DNA of 64,000 nucleotides from Purpureocillium takamizusanense (lineage: Eukaryota > Ascomycota > Sordariomycetes > Hypocreales > Ophiocordycipitaceae). How positions within the stretch are numbered: the first letter of the stretch is position 1; each line of letters starts with the position of its first letter. The DNA lies in the NCBI RefSeq assembly GCF_022605165.1, contig NC_063068.1, forward strand, positions 3,224,001 to 3,288,000, written 5' to 3'. The position numbers and the translations under genes are program-made. The notes beneath the pieces were generated by a model that was not told the DNA's origin, did not search any database, and saw only the letters and a program-made list of their open reading frames with translations. This document shows positions 53,474 through 64,000 of the stretch, piece by piece.

Positions 53474-56407
53474 GGTTCAAGCGACCGGTTTTTCAAACGT
53501 GCCGGTGGCACGACAAGCATGGGCTTGGGGGGATGTGCGGGAGATGCCGCGACATGGGCGACGAAGGGTCGAGCTTTTTCTTCGAGGCGGTCGGGCTTCC
53601 AGAGCGCAGTCGCGGGAATGGGCAGAAACAGGAAAAGAAGAAGGCGAGAGAAGAAAAAGCAACGCTGTCGACGACGGATGGCTGGCTGCCGGTAGGAAAG
53701 CGGCAAAGGCGCGATATGTAAGGTAGTGCTAGTACTTGGGCTGGCAGGGTCAAGGTACTAATAAGGCAAGGCAGTAGATAAAAAGGTAGGTAGTCTGTAC
53801 AATTTTGTAGGATGAGGTGAGCAGAGCAGCGGGCCCCAGAAGAGGAACGGAAACGGGAAGAAGAGTACGGGCAAGCAGGTACAGCTGGGGGCGAGCTGCT
53901 GACGGGCCGGCAGAGCAGAATTTGGCGGCCGCGCCTATCCCAACACGTCGACAATAGAAGCTGAAAAGCAGAAAGACGGGTAAATTAGTTTAATTTTGTC
54001 GACGCGTTTTGGGGAGATGCTGGACGGAGACGGGCAAGGCGGGATTCTCGGTCTTGGTCACCATCAGGGGTCGAGGGGGAGCAGAAGGCCAGGCTGGCAC
54101 CCCCAGCCGTGCAGCACCTGACAAAGTGCACCACAGGGCACCACAGCACACCACCGTCGCCGGACTGAGGTACTACCACCTATGGGGTGCGGTAGACTGT
54201 ACACCACCTCACAGGCATCCATTACCACCTGCACAGCGCAAAACAAGGGGCGTGACCGCACATCACGCCTCTGGGGGCGGGGACGGGGACGGGGACGGGG
54301 GGCGCAAACGGTGTGGCGCCACCCCAGGGCATTGTCTGCCTTGTTGATGGGCACCTGCGGCACGCGCGCACGCACAAACGGTCAGCAAAGCGACGCACGC
54401 GTCCTGTCATGTTACCAGATTTTTGATGCACAGCTAATAACTTGGACGTAGCACTAACGTAGTCCCAACAACGACTGCAGGGAGGGAGAGAGAGGACCGG
54501 CCGCGCGCGGAAGAAAGGGGTCGGTCCCTGGATCAACAGACGGCCGGACGGGGACAAGTGCCAGCGCGGGAGGGAGATCAATCAACAAGGCACCAGTCAG
54601 TGCTCACCCCAACAACTGAACCACACCTCACCTTGCACGCCTGCGTACCGCGCCGCACGACGACACACAGCGCTAAGAGCTCGCGCCGCGCCGCGCGCGC
54701 GCTGATGGAAACCTCCGAGCTGTCCGGAGGCAAGGGAGGGAGTTGACGAGCGGGACGCGGCGGCGGCGGCGGCAGCAGCCCTGCCCACCACCCACCCCCT
54801 GAAGCCCCCGTCCCAGTCCCGTCGCTAGGCTCGAGCCGGGAATGGGCCTCCACTGGAGCTCTCCACCACCAGGGGGGGCGCCGAGTGAGTGCCTGACGAC
54901 GACGGAAGCTTTTGGTGCGAGTCGTCAATCGTCCATCTCATTGTCGCAGCCTTGCAGAATCCGGGGTCGCACAATCAGAGCGCGACCGCACACATCACCC
55001 TTTGGCATGCTGCAGTACGTAGCCTCCAAATGTATCATGATCCTCAGGTCTGACCTATGCCGATACCTGACGGCAGGAGGTGCCTCATCAGCGCCAGGCG
55101 CGCGTAGCGGAGGGAGCTTCATGCGCCGTCGCCGTCGCCTTCGTTTCAGTCCACGCACGACGTGCGAACGCGACGGCCTCGATGCTCTGCCGCCAGACCA
55201 GACGCGTCTCATCTACACATACGAAGTACGTACGTACTAATTACTTTCCGAGGCGCGAGGGTCTCAACATGCCGCTTACGTTATTAGTCTCTGCCAGGCA
55301 GCACGAGGATGCCACCTCCCGTCTGCCTTGATGCCCTCCGCCTACTCTGCGGCTCTGCCCTATGCCCTCCTGTCTTGCGAAGCTGGGTGGGAATGCGTTG
55401 GGGGGTTCCGGAGACAACCCAGCACGTGGGGTGGCGCCGCAACATTCCTCACCGAAACCATGGGACGGAAATGGTGGCTTGCCTGAGGGACCGACGTCTT
55501 TGTGATACACCAGCAGTCGCCATTCAGGAACCACATGGCTCACTAGCAAGCCCATGATCGAAAACGTGAGTCAGGTCCTGTCGCTGTGGGCAGCCGCCGC
55601 TTGGGCATTGGTGGCTCTTGCTTGGTCCTCAGGGAGAGAGTGTGTGTCTGTCTTGCCGGGGGCTTGTTCGCAGAGAATTGCAGACGCGTAAAGTCCCTTC
55701 AATGACGATAAGCCCGAGGCCAAAGTCACAGTCTGCAGGCGCCCTCTCCTCCAGGCTGTTATGAGGTGCCTCCATTGTGTCTGCGCATCACCAGCTACGT
55801 ACTTCGTACAAGGCAGCAGCAGCGAGCCCCACCAGTCGCCAGATTTCGGTGCGTGAAGTACCTGGAGCCTGGCGACGGGCAACAAACAGTGTGCACCAGC
55901 TCCCGCCGCAGATATATATACTTCTTTGTCCTGTACCACGTCGAGCTGCACTCGATTTTTTCTTCTTTTCACTCCGCATTTGGCATCTGTTCTTGCGATT
56001 TTTCGACTCTTCCAGTTTCTGCGCACTACGCGCCACAGCAGCTGTTTCGAGGTGAGCAACTCCCCGCGGCGTGGTGACGTGGGGGGACCTGACGAGCCGC
56101 CGCACTGCTTCTGCCAGCAGCGGCCCCAGGGCTCTGGCCTCTCTATTTTGACTGGTGGCGTCAGCGCTCCGGCGCCCACCACAAGCTGCCCAAACTCGTC
56201 GAACCCCCGCAGACCCTTCTTCCGCTTCTCGCCGCCTCCTTGCTGCACTTTGTCCACCGTCACATTCCAACCTCCCTCCATCATCATCCGCCCGCATCCA
56301 CAGCCGACTTCTGCTACCATCAGCACGGCCATCGCACCCCATCGCGACGCTCACATACTTTTTGCAGCAACCGCTTTCCCCGCCGCATCCATACAGCTAC
56401 CTTCACC
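53474..56407. promoter_or_regulatory. Divergent 2.9 kb region between SMP3 and SKP1
   Basis: Contains the promoters of both genes. Notable are TACTAGTACC/AAGGTAGGTAG words at 53725-53800, a GGGGAC array at 54278-54300, and a CT-rich leader before SKP1 (56230-56405). Open frames in this stretch are low-complexity and mostly antisense to each other, and none looks like a gene. Confidence 0.5.
54278..54300. repeat. GGGGAC hexanucleotide array
   Basis: About four copies of a GGGGAC-type unit. The spaced G4 runs could fold as a G-quadruplex on the plus strand. Confidence 0.8.
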
Positions 56408-57192
56408 ATGGCCGACACCGCCACCTCTGGACAGCCCGAGAAGGTCTGGCTTGCCTCGAACGACAACGCCCTCATCGAAGTCGGTATGTCGGCACACCAC
56501 CGCTCCTCCGCCATGCAGAACCAGAACACGGCTTCGTGTGTGCGCATATGGGCCGCAGTCCGGCTGACGTGACCTTTCCTCCCTAGACCGAGACGTCATC
56601 GAGCGCTCCGTACTCATCAAGAACCTGCTCGGCGACACGGACGCCAAGTCAACCAAGGAGGCACCCATCCCCATCCCCAACGTACGTGGCCCCCCTTCCG
56701 ACTCGTCCACGCGCTTTCGCTCTACACGCATCTACATTGCCGTGTACTGTGCTGACTCCCGTATAAGGTCAACGAGGCTGTCCTTCGCAAGGTCCTGGAG
56801 TGGTGCGAGTGGCACCGCAACGACCCCCCTCAGGCGCAGGACGAAGAGTCAGATGCGCGCAAGAAGAGCACCGACATCGACGACTGGGATCAAAAGTTCA
56901 TGCAGGTCGATCAAGAAATGCTTTTCGAGATCATCCTCGTACGTGACTCATGCAACCCCCCCGCTTCTGCCTCGAATGACCGACCGTCTCCGGCTAACCT
57001 CTTCCCACCGGACAGGCTTCCAACTACCTGGATATCAAGCCCCTCCTCGATGTTGGTTGCAAGACCGTCGCCAACATGATCAAGGGCAAGTCCCCTGAGG
57101 AGATTCGCAAGACTTTCAATATCACAAACGACTTCACCCCAGAGGAGGAGGAACAGATCCGGCGCGAGAACGAGTGGGCCGAGGACCGGTAA
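56408..57192 (+). CDS. SKP1, adaptor subunit of SCF ubiquitin ligases
   Basis: Bridges cullin-1 to F-box proteins in SCF complexes, also used in kinetochore and sulphur-regulation pathways in fungi (sconC in Aspergillus). Exons 56408-56483, 56587-56681, 56768-56938 and 57016-57192, 172 aa. The N-terminal BTB/POZ-like domain has [32 protein letters not shown] and the acidic variable loop. The C-terminal Skp1 dimer/F-box-binding part has [54 protein letters not shown] and the invariant end NEWAEDR. Introns are 103, 86 and 77 nt. Confidence 0.98.
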
Positions 57193-58028
57193 TCGCCCCC
57201 TTCACGGTTTTGAAGGGCGGCCTCTGAGCCGCTCCTCGTGTGGGACGTGGTTTACTGGCTCGTCACTGCATCTTGTTTCGTTGTGGTGTGCGGCGTGCAA
57301 TTCAGGCGTTTTACGGACAGATTCATGACTTTGGCTCGCGGTTTCATGGCATTCTGAGGGCGGAGAGTGCGTTGCGCATGCCGCACGCCTCGGGTCGGCC
57401 GATAGTAGGACTCCGTTATTCATTTAATCAAAAAAGGCTCTGGCGAGATGTGCGTTTCTCAAGGTGATGAGATGGAGCAAAGTAGACACGTATGGGATGA
57501 GTCGAAGCTATCGCCAGCCAAAGTCATATGGCATACGTGTTTCCGGGCCTTGTCCGTTGGCCATGTCACGGCCGTCATTCGCAATCACGGTCATTACGTC
57601 GCTGGCTCAGACCAACCTTGTCTCATTCTCCGTTTACGGCCGTCACGTATCATCACGGTCACGACGGTGCTGGCTCAGACCAAGAGTGTCTTCTTGTTCC
57701 CTGTTGACGGGACATCAAAATCTGTGCATTCCTTTCCCTTATGACCGACCGTGACATGCAGTGTAGCGAGAATCAAGAAACCAAGGCAATCAAGCCTGCC
57801 CATTTTCCGTGCGTCCCGCCAATCTTCCCTCTCGCGCCAGAACAGTTTCAACCCGCAATCCGGCCATCCTTCTTCCTGCGTCGAGACGTCTCCATTGCCA
57901 AAGAGGAAAAAACCACGAGCGTTTCGGTGAGGTTCATCGCCAATTCTTTGGGGTTTGTCGTGTGTTTTCTTGCCGGGAACGATCGTCGATGCAGGGAGAA
58001 GAATCGAGAATGATTGGAGGCGAGCAGT
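57193..58028. other. Convergent 3' region, SKP1 and eL39 genes
   Basis: 836 bp between two stop codons. It holds the SKP1 3' UTR and an imperfect tandem duplication (57570-57691), and no gene-like ORF. Confidence 0.5.
57570..57691. repeat. Imperfect tandem duplication, 68-bp period
   Basis: A 54-bp segment at 57570-57623 recurs at 57638-57691 with about 13 differences. Both copies share CACGGTCA and the perfect core GCTGGCTCAGACCAA. Mismatches include several C/T pairs. It lies in the convergent 3' region of SKP1 and eL39. Confidence 0.8.
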
Positions 58029-58533
58029 TTAGATGTTCAGGCGAGTCTTGCGCCAGTGCCGTCTCTTGGCGTTGTATCTGTGTCGTAAGTGTTAGCATCC
58101 TGATTTCGTCTTCGTCGAGCCTGGCGGGCCTGCTCTCGACGAGGTTGCCTGTCCGGGGAGACCGTGACCGACTCGAGCGCGTGAAAATATGGGAGGAGCG
58201 TACCTGACGGTGTTGCCAGTTCGGAGTCTAATCCATTGCGGCACAGGGCGGTTCTGCTTCTGCGCCTTGGCAAGCTTCTGCTTGGTACGGAAAGACTTGT
58301 GGCTCTGTTCGAAGGGCGATCAGCGTTCAGTTCCTTTGTATTTGCTTGTAATCGATCACGCCGTCCAGCGCTCTTTCCCGCGCGACCGTCAGCCCGCGGG
58401 CACATAACCCCATCGATGAGGAACCTTTCGAGGAGCGAAGCATCAAAAGTGTTTCCATATCTGGATCATATGCGCCCTGGGCTCGCGCGGGGTCGGCATG
58501 CGTGGCAAGAGGAGGGGGATGGCGTACCGGCAT
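58029..58533 (-). CDS. 60S ribosomal protein eL39
   Basis: Small basic protein lining the polypeptide exit tunnel. Three exons, 58533-58528, 58304-58204 and 58077-58029, give 51 aa, the conserved length. The first coding exon is only six bases (Met-Pro) and is followed by a 223-nt intron. The second intron is 126 nt and splits an Arg codon. The protein reads [20 protein letters not shown], then [20 protein letters not shown] and RKTRLNI, essentially identical to eL39 elsewhere. The gene is too fragmented to appear as one long frame and is easily missed. Confidence 0.97.
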
Positions 58534-59661
58534 CGTGATGGCTTTGCGTGTCGAGTCGTCGTCTCGGCTGTGAAAGTGACGATTTTCGTGGAGTTTGAGA
58601 CGAGGGAGGATTTTTGACCCGCCCGCACCAGAGGGCGTAAAACCCTAGCGAAAACGTGTGCGGCCGAGAAAAAGTGGCTGGAGATGAGGGTCATGTGGCG
58701 CAGGCTTGGTTGATGCCTGAGGCCTGAAGCAGGTGGGCAGCCTCGGTGGGGCCGTGTGGCGCTCCTGAGACCCCCGGAAGCTGGCCTCAACAACGGACCT
58801 GAGGGTGACAAAATGAGGCCCGCAAGACCTGACACGTGAACAGCACATGAGACGAACCAGGTCGCTGAGACGCTTGTTGCTGCGGAACCGTGGCTCCGCA
58901 GACAGAGTGAGCCGCGAGGTCGAAAGAGATGCCGTGGGCAGAGAGCATCGGTGCAGGAAAGTTGCGGGTGGTAAGTATATCGCATAAGGCACACCTTCCG
59001 TCAGTTGGATGCATCATGCACCTTTCTCTCTGACACGCAAAGTGCAAGCGCACTTGGAGCTACATTATCACCTTTTATCGACTCAACCAAGCCTCGTTAG
59101 TAACGTCAACGTTGCAAGAAAACAAGTGTCAGTTTCGTCCGTTTTCCCCAACGGCCACGAATCGCGGGCGAGCGGTGTTGCCACCTCGAATTCTGCAACC
59201 CCGTCGGCTTTGACACCCCAAACTGGCCCCCTTGTCGCAGGACAGCTGTATCAGGAATTTTGTCGGCCCGCTGCAGACCAATTGGAAGCCAAGAACACGG
59301 GCGCAACCTCCCTCGGGAGGCCCGCCCCAGTCCAGAAGCCGATCTGGCTGGCAGCGTCGCAGTGCGCTCTCCCAGGGGAAGAGGGTATTTCTCATCAACA
59401 ACGCCTCCTGTCCCGTCGACCGTTACCAGACCCGTGTCCTCCACATCCTCAGGAGCCTCACCCGTGAGCATCGAACACGACTGCCAAAGACACGACGACC
59501 AGAGTCTTGCGTTGCGCCTTGCCCAGACGACGACGACGCCGGCGGCGGGTAGAGCGTCGACGGACCTGCGGACCTCCACCCGGCACGAACCCCAACCTGA
59601 GCCGGCTCCCTCCCCAGAGAAGAGATATACCCCGTGGCGCGGAGCACCACATCTCAGCAAG
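58534..59661. promoter_or_regulatory. Divergent promoter region of eL39 and ARL1
   Basis: 1.13 kb between divergent starts. The eL39-proximal part has GAAAACCCTAG-like sequence around 58615-58650 (AGGGCGTAAAACCCTAGCG), a TTAGGG/CCCTAA-like word. Such words occur upstream of fungal ribosomal protein genes and can bind Tbf1/Rap1-type factors. That role is inference. No further ORF is credible. Confidence 0.5.
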
Positions 59662-60509
59662 ATGGGTGCGGGAATGTCGTGGCTGTCCAACCTGCTGTGG
59701 GCAAAGAAGGAGATTAGGATTCTAATCCTTGGTCTTGTTCGTGACCTCAACACCAGGCGGCCTCGCAGACGCCTCCGCTAACGGAAGCTGGTTCCCTACA
59801 GGATAACGCGGGCAAGACGACTCTACTGTACAGACTCAAGGTATGCGCACACGAGAGTGGACGTGTTGCTGCTGCAGGCTGCAGGAGCGCTGACAGATGG
59901 CACAGATTGGCGAAGTTGTCACGACAATACCGACCATCGGCTTCAACGTCGAGTCGGTCACCTACAAGAACCTCAACTTTAATGTCTGGGTACGTTCAAG
60001 GTCTCCTGGGTACAGCTGTGGCGGACGGCTGGCGATCGTCGAACCTTGCTGACGACGCGGCGTTTAAAAAAAAACAGGATCTGGGCGGCCAAACTAGCAT
60101 CCGGCCCTACTGGCGGTGCTATTACGCCAACACGGCGGCCGTCATCTTCGTCGTCGACTCGACCGATATCGAGCGGCTGCAGACGGCCTCGGAGGAGCTC
60201 GCCGCCATGCTGAATGAGGAGGAGCTCAAGGACGCGGCGCTGCTCGTCTTCGCCAACAAGCAGGACCAGCCCGGGGCCAAGGGCGCGGGCGAGATCTCGG
60301 AGGCGCTGCGCTTGGGCGAGCTGCGGGACCGCAATTGGAGCATCATGGCGTGCTCGGCCGTGGACGGCAGCGGCGTCAACGAGGGAATGGACTGGCTCGT
60401 GGTAAGTTCCAAGCTCCCCCTTTCGCCCCCTTATCTGGGCCCGCTCGGGGTTTTGTGACTCGATGCGCTGACAACCCGTTTCTCCCAGCAAACTGTGGCT
60501 CAGGAGTGA
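59662..60509 (+). CDS. ARL1, ADP-ribosylation-factor-like GTPase
   Basis: Golgi/trans-Golgi small GTPase that recruits GRIP-domain golgins. Exons 59662-59736, 59802-59840, 59906-59989, 60078-60401 and 60489-60509, 180 aa. Gly2 (MGAGMSW) is a myristoylation site. The P-loop DNAGKTT (with GL supplied by exon 1), switch-[11 protein letters not shown], switch-[14 protein letters not shown] (67-78), NKQD (about 126) and the SAVDGSG guanine-specificity loop are all present. DLGGQTS and [17 protein letters not shown] point to ARL1 rather than ARF or ARL3. The first donor is GTTCGT. The last exon adds only QTVAQE. Confidence 0.97.
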
Positions 60510-63500
60510 GATACCTGGCGGCTGATGGCGATGACACAACGGATCTTCTCTTGTCCGACTCGCACATGTACAACAAACAAAAACGACGTGATGATCATAG
60601 TCCCTGCCGGCTCTGTCGCATGTCGATAGTCGACCACGCGTCAAGGCTTTGAGGGGCACAACAAGATATCAAGAGGAGCGAGCATTCTCTCGGCGTCCCG
60701 GATGCACGGGTGGTGGCCCACACAAGGGGATCCGGGAAGAGCGGGGGGCGGGGGGGAGGTTTGGCACCTGCCGGATGATGGGTCGGTGCTGTCTCCCCTC
60801 GAAACGCATGGAAGGCAAGGCGGCATCGGCCGTGGTGGTTAGACACACATAAGATAGTATGACCGTTTTTAATGCCAGAGCCCTGGACGCCCCGCGCGCT
60901 GTCCTTGAGTTCGATTCTGTTATGACTCTTGGACGCGACGAGCTTGGTTTGCATGTGCTAGCTAGTGCTACAAAGGCCAGCTCGTTTCGAAACGAACGGC
61001 AAGGTCATCACCGTGAGCTCGCCGAGGTCGAACATGGAACAACGTTTCAGTTCTACTACTGGGTCGACACTACGGATGGGACAACGGCTGAGAAGAGACC
61101 AGAAAATGCGCAAGCAGAACACCGAACGACCCGTCGAGTCATGGAAGGGAGCAGAGCGAGTAGACCGAGATGGCCCCAGGCGATGGCCGCTCGCGGCTTC
61201 AGAGGACTCACGGGGAGCCGCCAGGAGCCCATGTACACGGGCATGGGTCAGGATTTCCGGAACGTTAGTACTAAACTTGGCAGTTGCACGTCTCGAAGAA
61301 TCTGCAAGTGCCGACAAGGTACGGTGTACGTGGCGTGCCAGGGAATTTCCGGGTTGTACCCGCGTGAAAAGGCTCTAGTACGTAGTTACATGGCGTCGTC
61401 GTCAACAACGACGGGTCATCGTACGACCAGGGATGGAGCGCTATTTGAAAAAGCCATTCTTCTTCATCCTTGGGGCGACGACGACAATACTGTATTGTGT
61501 ATATACCGTCTAGGGTGTAGTACGGGTACTCTACTGCTGTGGTGCAATCTTGCAGTACGTACTAGGTACTGACCTTGCAAGGAGAAAAGAATTCCTCGTC
61601 GGACATGGACCCCAGCAAGGGTGGTCGCCGTCCTGAGCAGGTGACAACGTGACGCGGACGTGTCGCACGCACGTCGGGCAGACGCGACCGCGAAAAGCGC
61701 CGGATCCCGACGCCCATGGTGGGTGGCGATGGGCGGTGGGCGGTGGGCGGTGGGGTTGCGGGAGCGAATGTCGATATCGATGTGATGCTCCATCGAAAAA
61801 GCACAGCGGCACCAAGACGGTCGACCGGCAGCTGGGGGACAGACTGGGCTGGGTAGTTAGCGCTTTGCCGCATCCGGTATGTGCCAGCGAGCCTGGCCAC
61901 AGGGCGGCAACCAACGACGTCAGGCGGGGCAGACATAGATGAGGGAGCGGGAGAGTGAAGACTGTCTGTTGGAGTCGACTGATGATGCTCGCGCCTAGGG
62001 TGCATGGCGCAAAGCCCCGAGAGGCCAGTGAGGCGATGACGAGTGGTCTGCGCAGGTCCGCCCGTGCAACGGCTGCGGTCAACCCGTCGCGCAACTCGAC
62101 TGCGGGGTACAGGACAATGATACCATGGCTGTACTACGTGCCGTGTCGTGCTGCAGCGGAGCGCCAAGTGCGGTATCACGACTTACATAGCGGCGCCGGG
62201 GGGGGCTGAAGCACGACGCAGCTTTGAATGTATGCTTATTTGGCCACATGATCCCCCGGCTGCCGTCGCACATGCGCCAGCTGGGGAAAGAAATCGACGC
62301 GAGAGCCCGGACGTCGGACACTGGGTAGGTAGGGAGTTTATGCCCGACGTCGTCGTCTGCTCTTGAGCGTCCCGTCCGTCATACAGCATGTAACCCCCCT
62401 CAAGCACGCAGCCATATGCAGCAGAGCGCGAGCGTCAAAGTACGGCGTCGTCGCGCCCTCTGGACGTCACTCGAGCGGTGGGAACGGAGGCAACGGCGCA
62501 GTACAGTACAGTACAGCATCGTCTTGCTCTGATTTGAGGCCCTCGCCTCGTCGCACTTGTCTCGGGGTTTGGCCCGATCCCCCTCGGGCCTGTCTCGCGG
62601 GAGAGGACGTGGGGGTGGGTGGATGTCATCGGAACAGGCGGGCGCCGCTGCCGGCATCCCCCTCCCCCAGCCGCCAGGGAGCGCTGGCCACTCTAGTATC
62701 AGTGCTTTGCAATGGCTGCCATCGCCTCGTCCTTGGCCGGAGCCCACGGCCTGCCGTCCGGGCTTGAGAGGGGTCAGAGGGAGAGACCGTTTGGATTCTG
62801 GTCTGCCGGTGCTTATTCCTGCTCGCTGAATGGGTGGCGGAGAGGGGGGGATCGCGAGCGTGAGAGCGAGAAATGATATGGAATCCGCCGGTGCCGAGTA
62901 AGCCCCAAGCCGTGCACCAAGGAAATCAGGTCATACGAGTACGTTTTAGTTTCTCAGCCCCAAACGACGGTCCTGCGGGCAGGCAAATGCGCTCGAGCTG
63001 CGAGGCGACCGCACATGGTGATACTACACACAAACGTACATATGTACGCACGGCGCAGTGCGGGCATCGCGGGCGAGCGAACTGCGGGGCCGGGCCTGGA
63101 CGAGGGGCGGGGGCCAAAAAGTCGAAAAGTCAAAAAAGTCCAAGAGTGGTGATGTCGACAACTGGACGAAGCCAGGTTGACTGCTTGCATATGCCTGGCC
63201 GACCATTGGCGGGAGGAAAAGAGGGACAGAGGGCCCCCCAAGAGCCCACCCCTGTGCGCCCCGCCGCCTGCCCGTTTACCGACGTAGCGATTTACGTAGC
63301 ACGTACGTACGCAGCGGCAGCTGTGCAGGGTTGGGCCCATCGGTTGAAAAGTTAGTAGTACGTTGGTGGGTGCGTTTCTGCCAAGAGACGTCAGGGTTGG
63401 GCCTGAGAGGCGCCTGCCCGCCCAGAGCCCGGTCGCTCGCCTGTTTCGCCGCCAATGCCGCGGCACCCGATGTGTCGCTCGCTCCTGCCCCGGCTGGGCG

Positions 63501-64000
63501 TAGACAGTGGGCAGTAGGTACGTACGTACCCAGGCACACACCACTCATCACCTAGTGATGGCCGGCGAGGCTGTTAGCCATTATCGGACGATGAGAGCGA
63601 TGCGGTTGGTTGGCGGGATCCCGGCGCCGGGGCTAACAGGGGCAGGCAAGAGCTCCCCTCCCATCCCATCCATCCCCCCTCCAACCCTTGCCGTCTGCCA
63701 CGCTGCGGTGCAACCGCCATCACGGTGCGGCCGTGCCACCGCCCGCGTTGGAACTATAACTGAGTAAATTGTACCTGGGGTACGTACTATCGTACCTCGC
63801 CAGCCTCGCCTCTGCGAGGTCTTGAGGTACGGATGCCAACTGCCCTCGTTATGTATACGCACCCGCGGTCAGAGCAGAGCCTACCGCCAAGTGTTACTAG
63901 TATTTACCAAGTACCAACGTTCCCTACTGTGGTCCCTGACGTAGTACTAGGTAGTAAAATATCCCATGTGTCCATTCCACCGGGCAGACCCTCCTCGCAT
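60510..64000. other. 3.5 kb gene-free right end
   Basis: After the ARL1 3' UTR I see no credible gene. TACGTACGTACC/GTAGGTAC words cluster at 61550-61570, 63285-63310, 63505-63535 and 63770-63960. A GGTGGGC-type repeat occurs at about 61722-61755 and GTACA repeats at 62500-62516. The window ends within this region, so a gene could begin just beyond it. Confidence 0.5.

Noticed and set aside
60859..61572. 237-aa plus-strand frame downstream of ARL1
   Set aside because: No domain or protein-like hydrophobic pattern, and the competing minus-strand frames are similar in quality.

Overview
This is nuclear DNA from a filamentous ascomycete. The evidence is compact protein genes with many short GT-AG introns (mostly 51-126 nt, with CTRAC-like branch sites), families largely confined to fungi (DUF1770, DUF3074, a SIP3/LAM-type BAR-PH protein), a complex I LYR subunit and cyanase. 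High GC, CT-rich leaders and the protein set point to Sordariomycetes. Hypocreales is a reasonable but unproven guess. I see no transposon, CRISPR, phage or secondary-metabolite cluster.

Layout. 1-6.7 kb: a Hal4/Sat4-type kinase (+) and an unrecognised Pro/Ser/Gln-rich protein (-). 6.7-15.4 kb: an 8.7 kb stretch with no convincing gene, rich in microsatellites and TACCTAC/GTAGGTA words. 15.4-18.1 kb: tRNA-Lys(UUU), RPC19, the NDUFA6-type complex I subunit and BUD31. 18.4-27.3 kb: a ZNF511-like zinc-finger protein, an EST1/EBS1/SMG7-like factor, adenosine kinase and ribosomal protein uL2. 29.3-36.6 kb: a WHIM-type chromatin protein, a DUF1770 protein, translation release factor eRF1 and cyanase. 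37.4-53.5 kb: a SIP3-like sterol/lipid-contact protein, a DUF3074 coiled-coil protein, a TRM732/THADA-type protein, ribosomal protein uL1 and the SMP3 GPI mannosyltransferase. 56.4-60.5 kb: SKP1, ribosomal protein eL39 and ARL1. 60.5-64 kb: no gene seen.

Functionally this is a housekeeping block with many translation genes: three large-subunit ribosomal proteins, eRF1, a tRNA methylation partner, a Pol I/III subunit, a tRNA and a likely NMD factor. Several neighbours are divergent and share short promoters (NDUFA6/BUD31 319 bp; TRM732/uL1 376 bp).

The most interesting signal is at the 3' end of the eRF1 gene. The stop is UGA followed by C, five bases into its exon. The frame stays open for 73 more codons to a second UGA. 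A well-formed 54-nt intron lies 24 nt beyond that second stop but 246 nt beyond the first. A second CAG acceptor would splice out the first stop in frame. This is the expected architecture for eRF1 autoregulation by readthrough plus 3'UTR-intron NMD, with a possible added alternative-splicing route.

Gene models were built by hand from the sequence. For every multi-exon gene the exon lengths sum to a whole number of codons. Many open frames elsewhere start with GTG/TTG/CTG or are antisense shadows and were not annotated.
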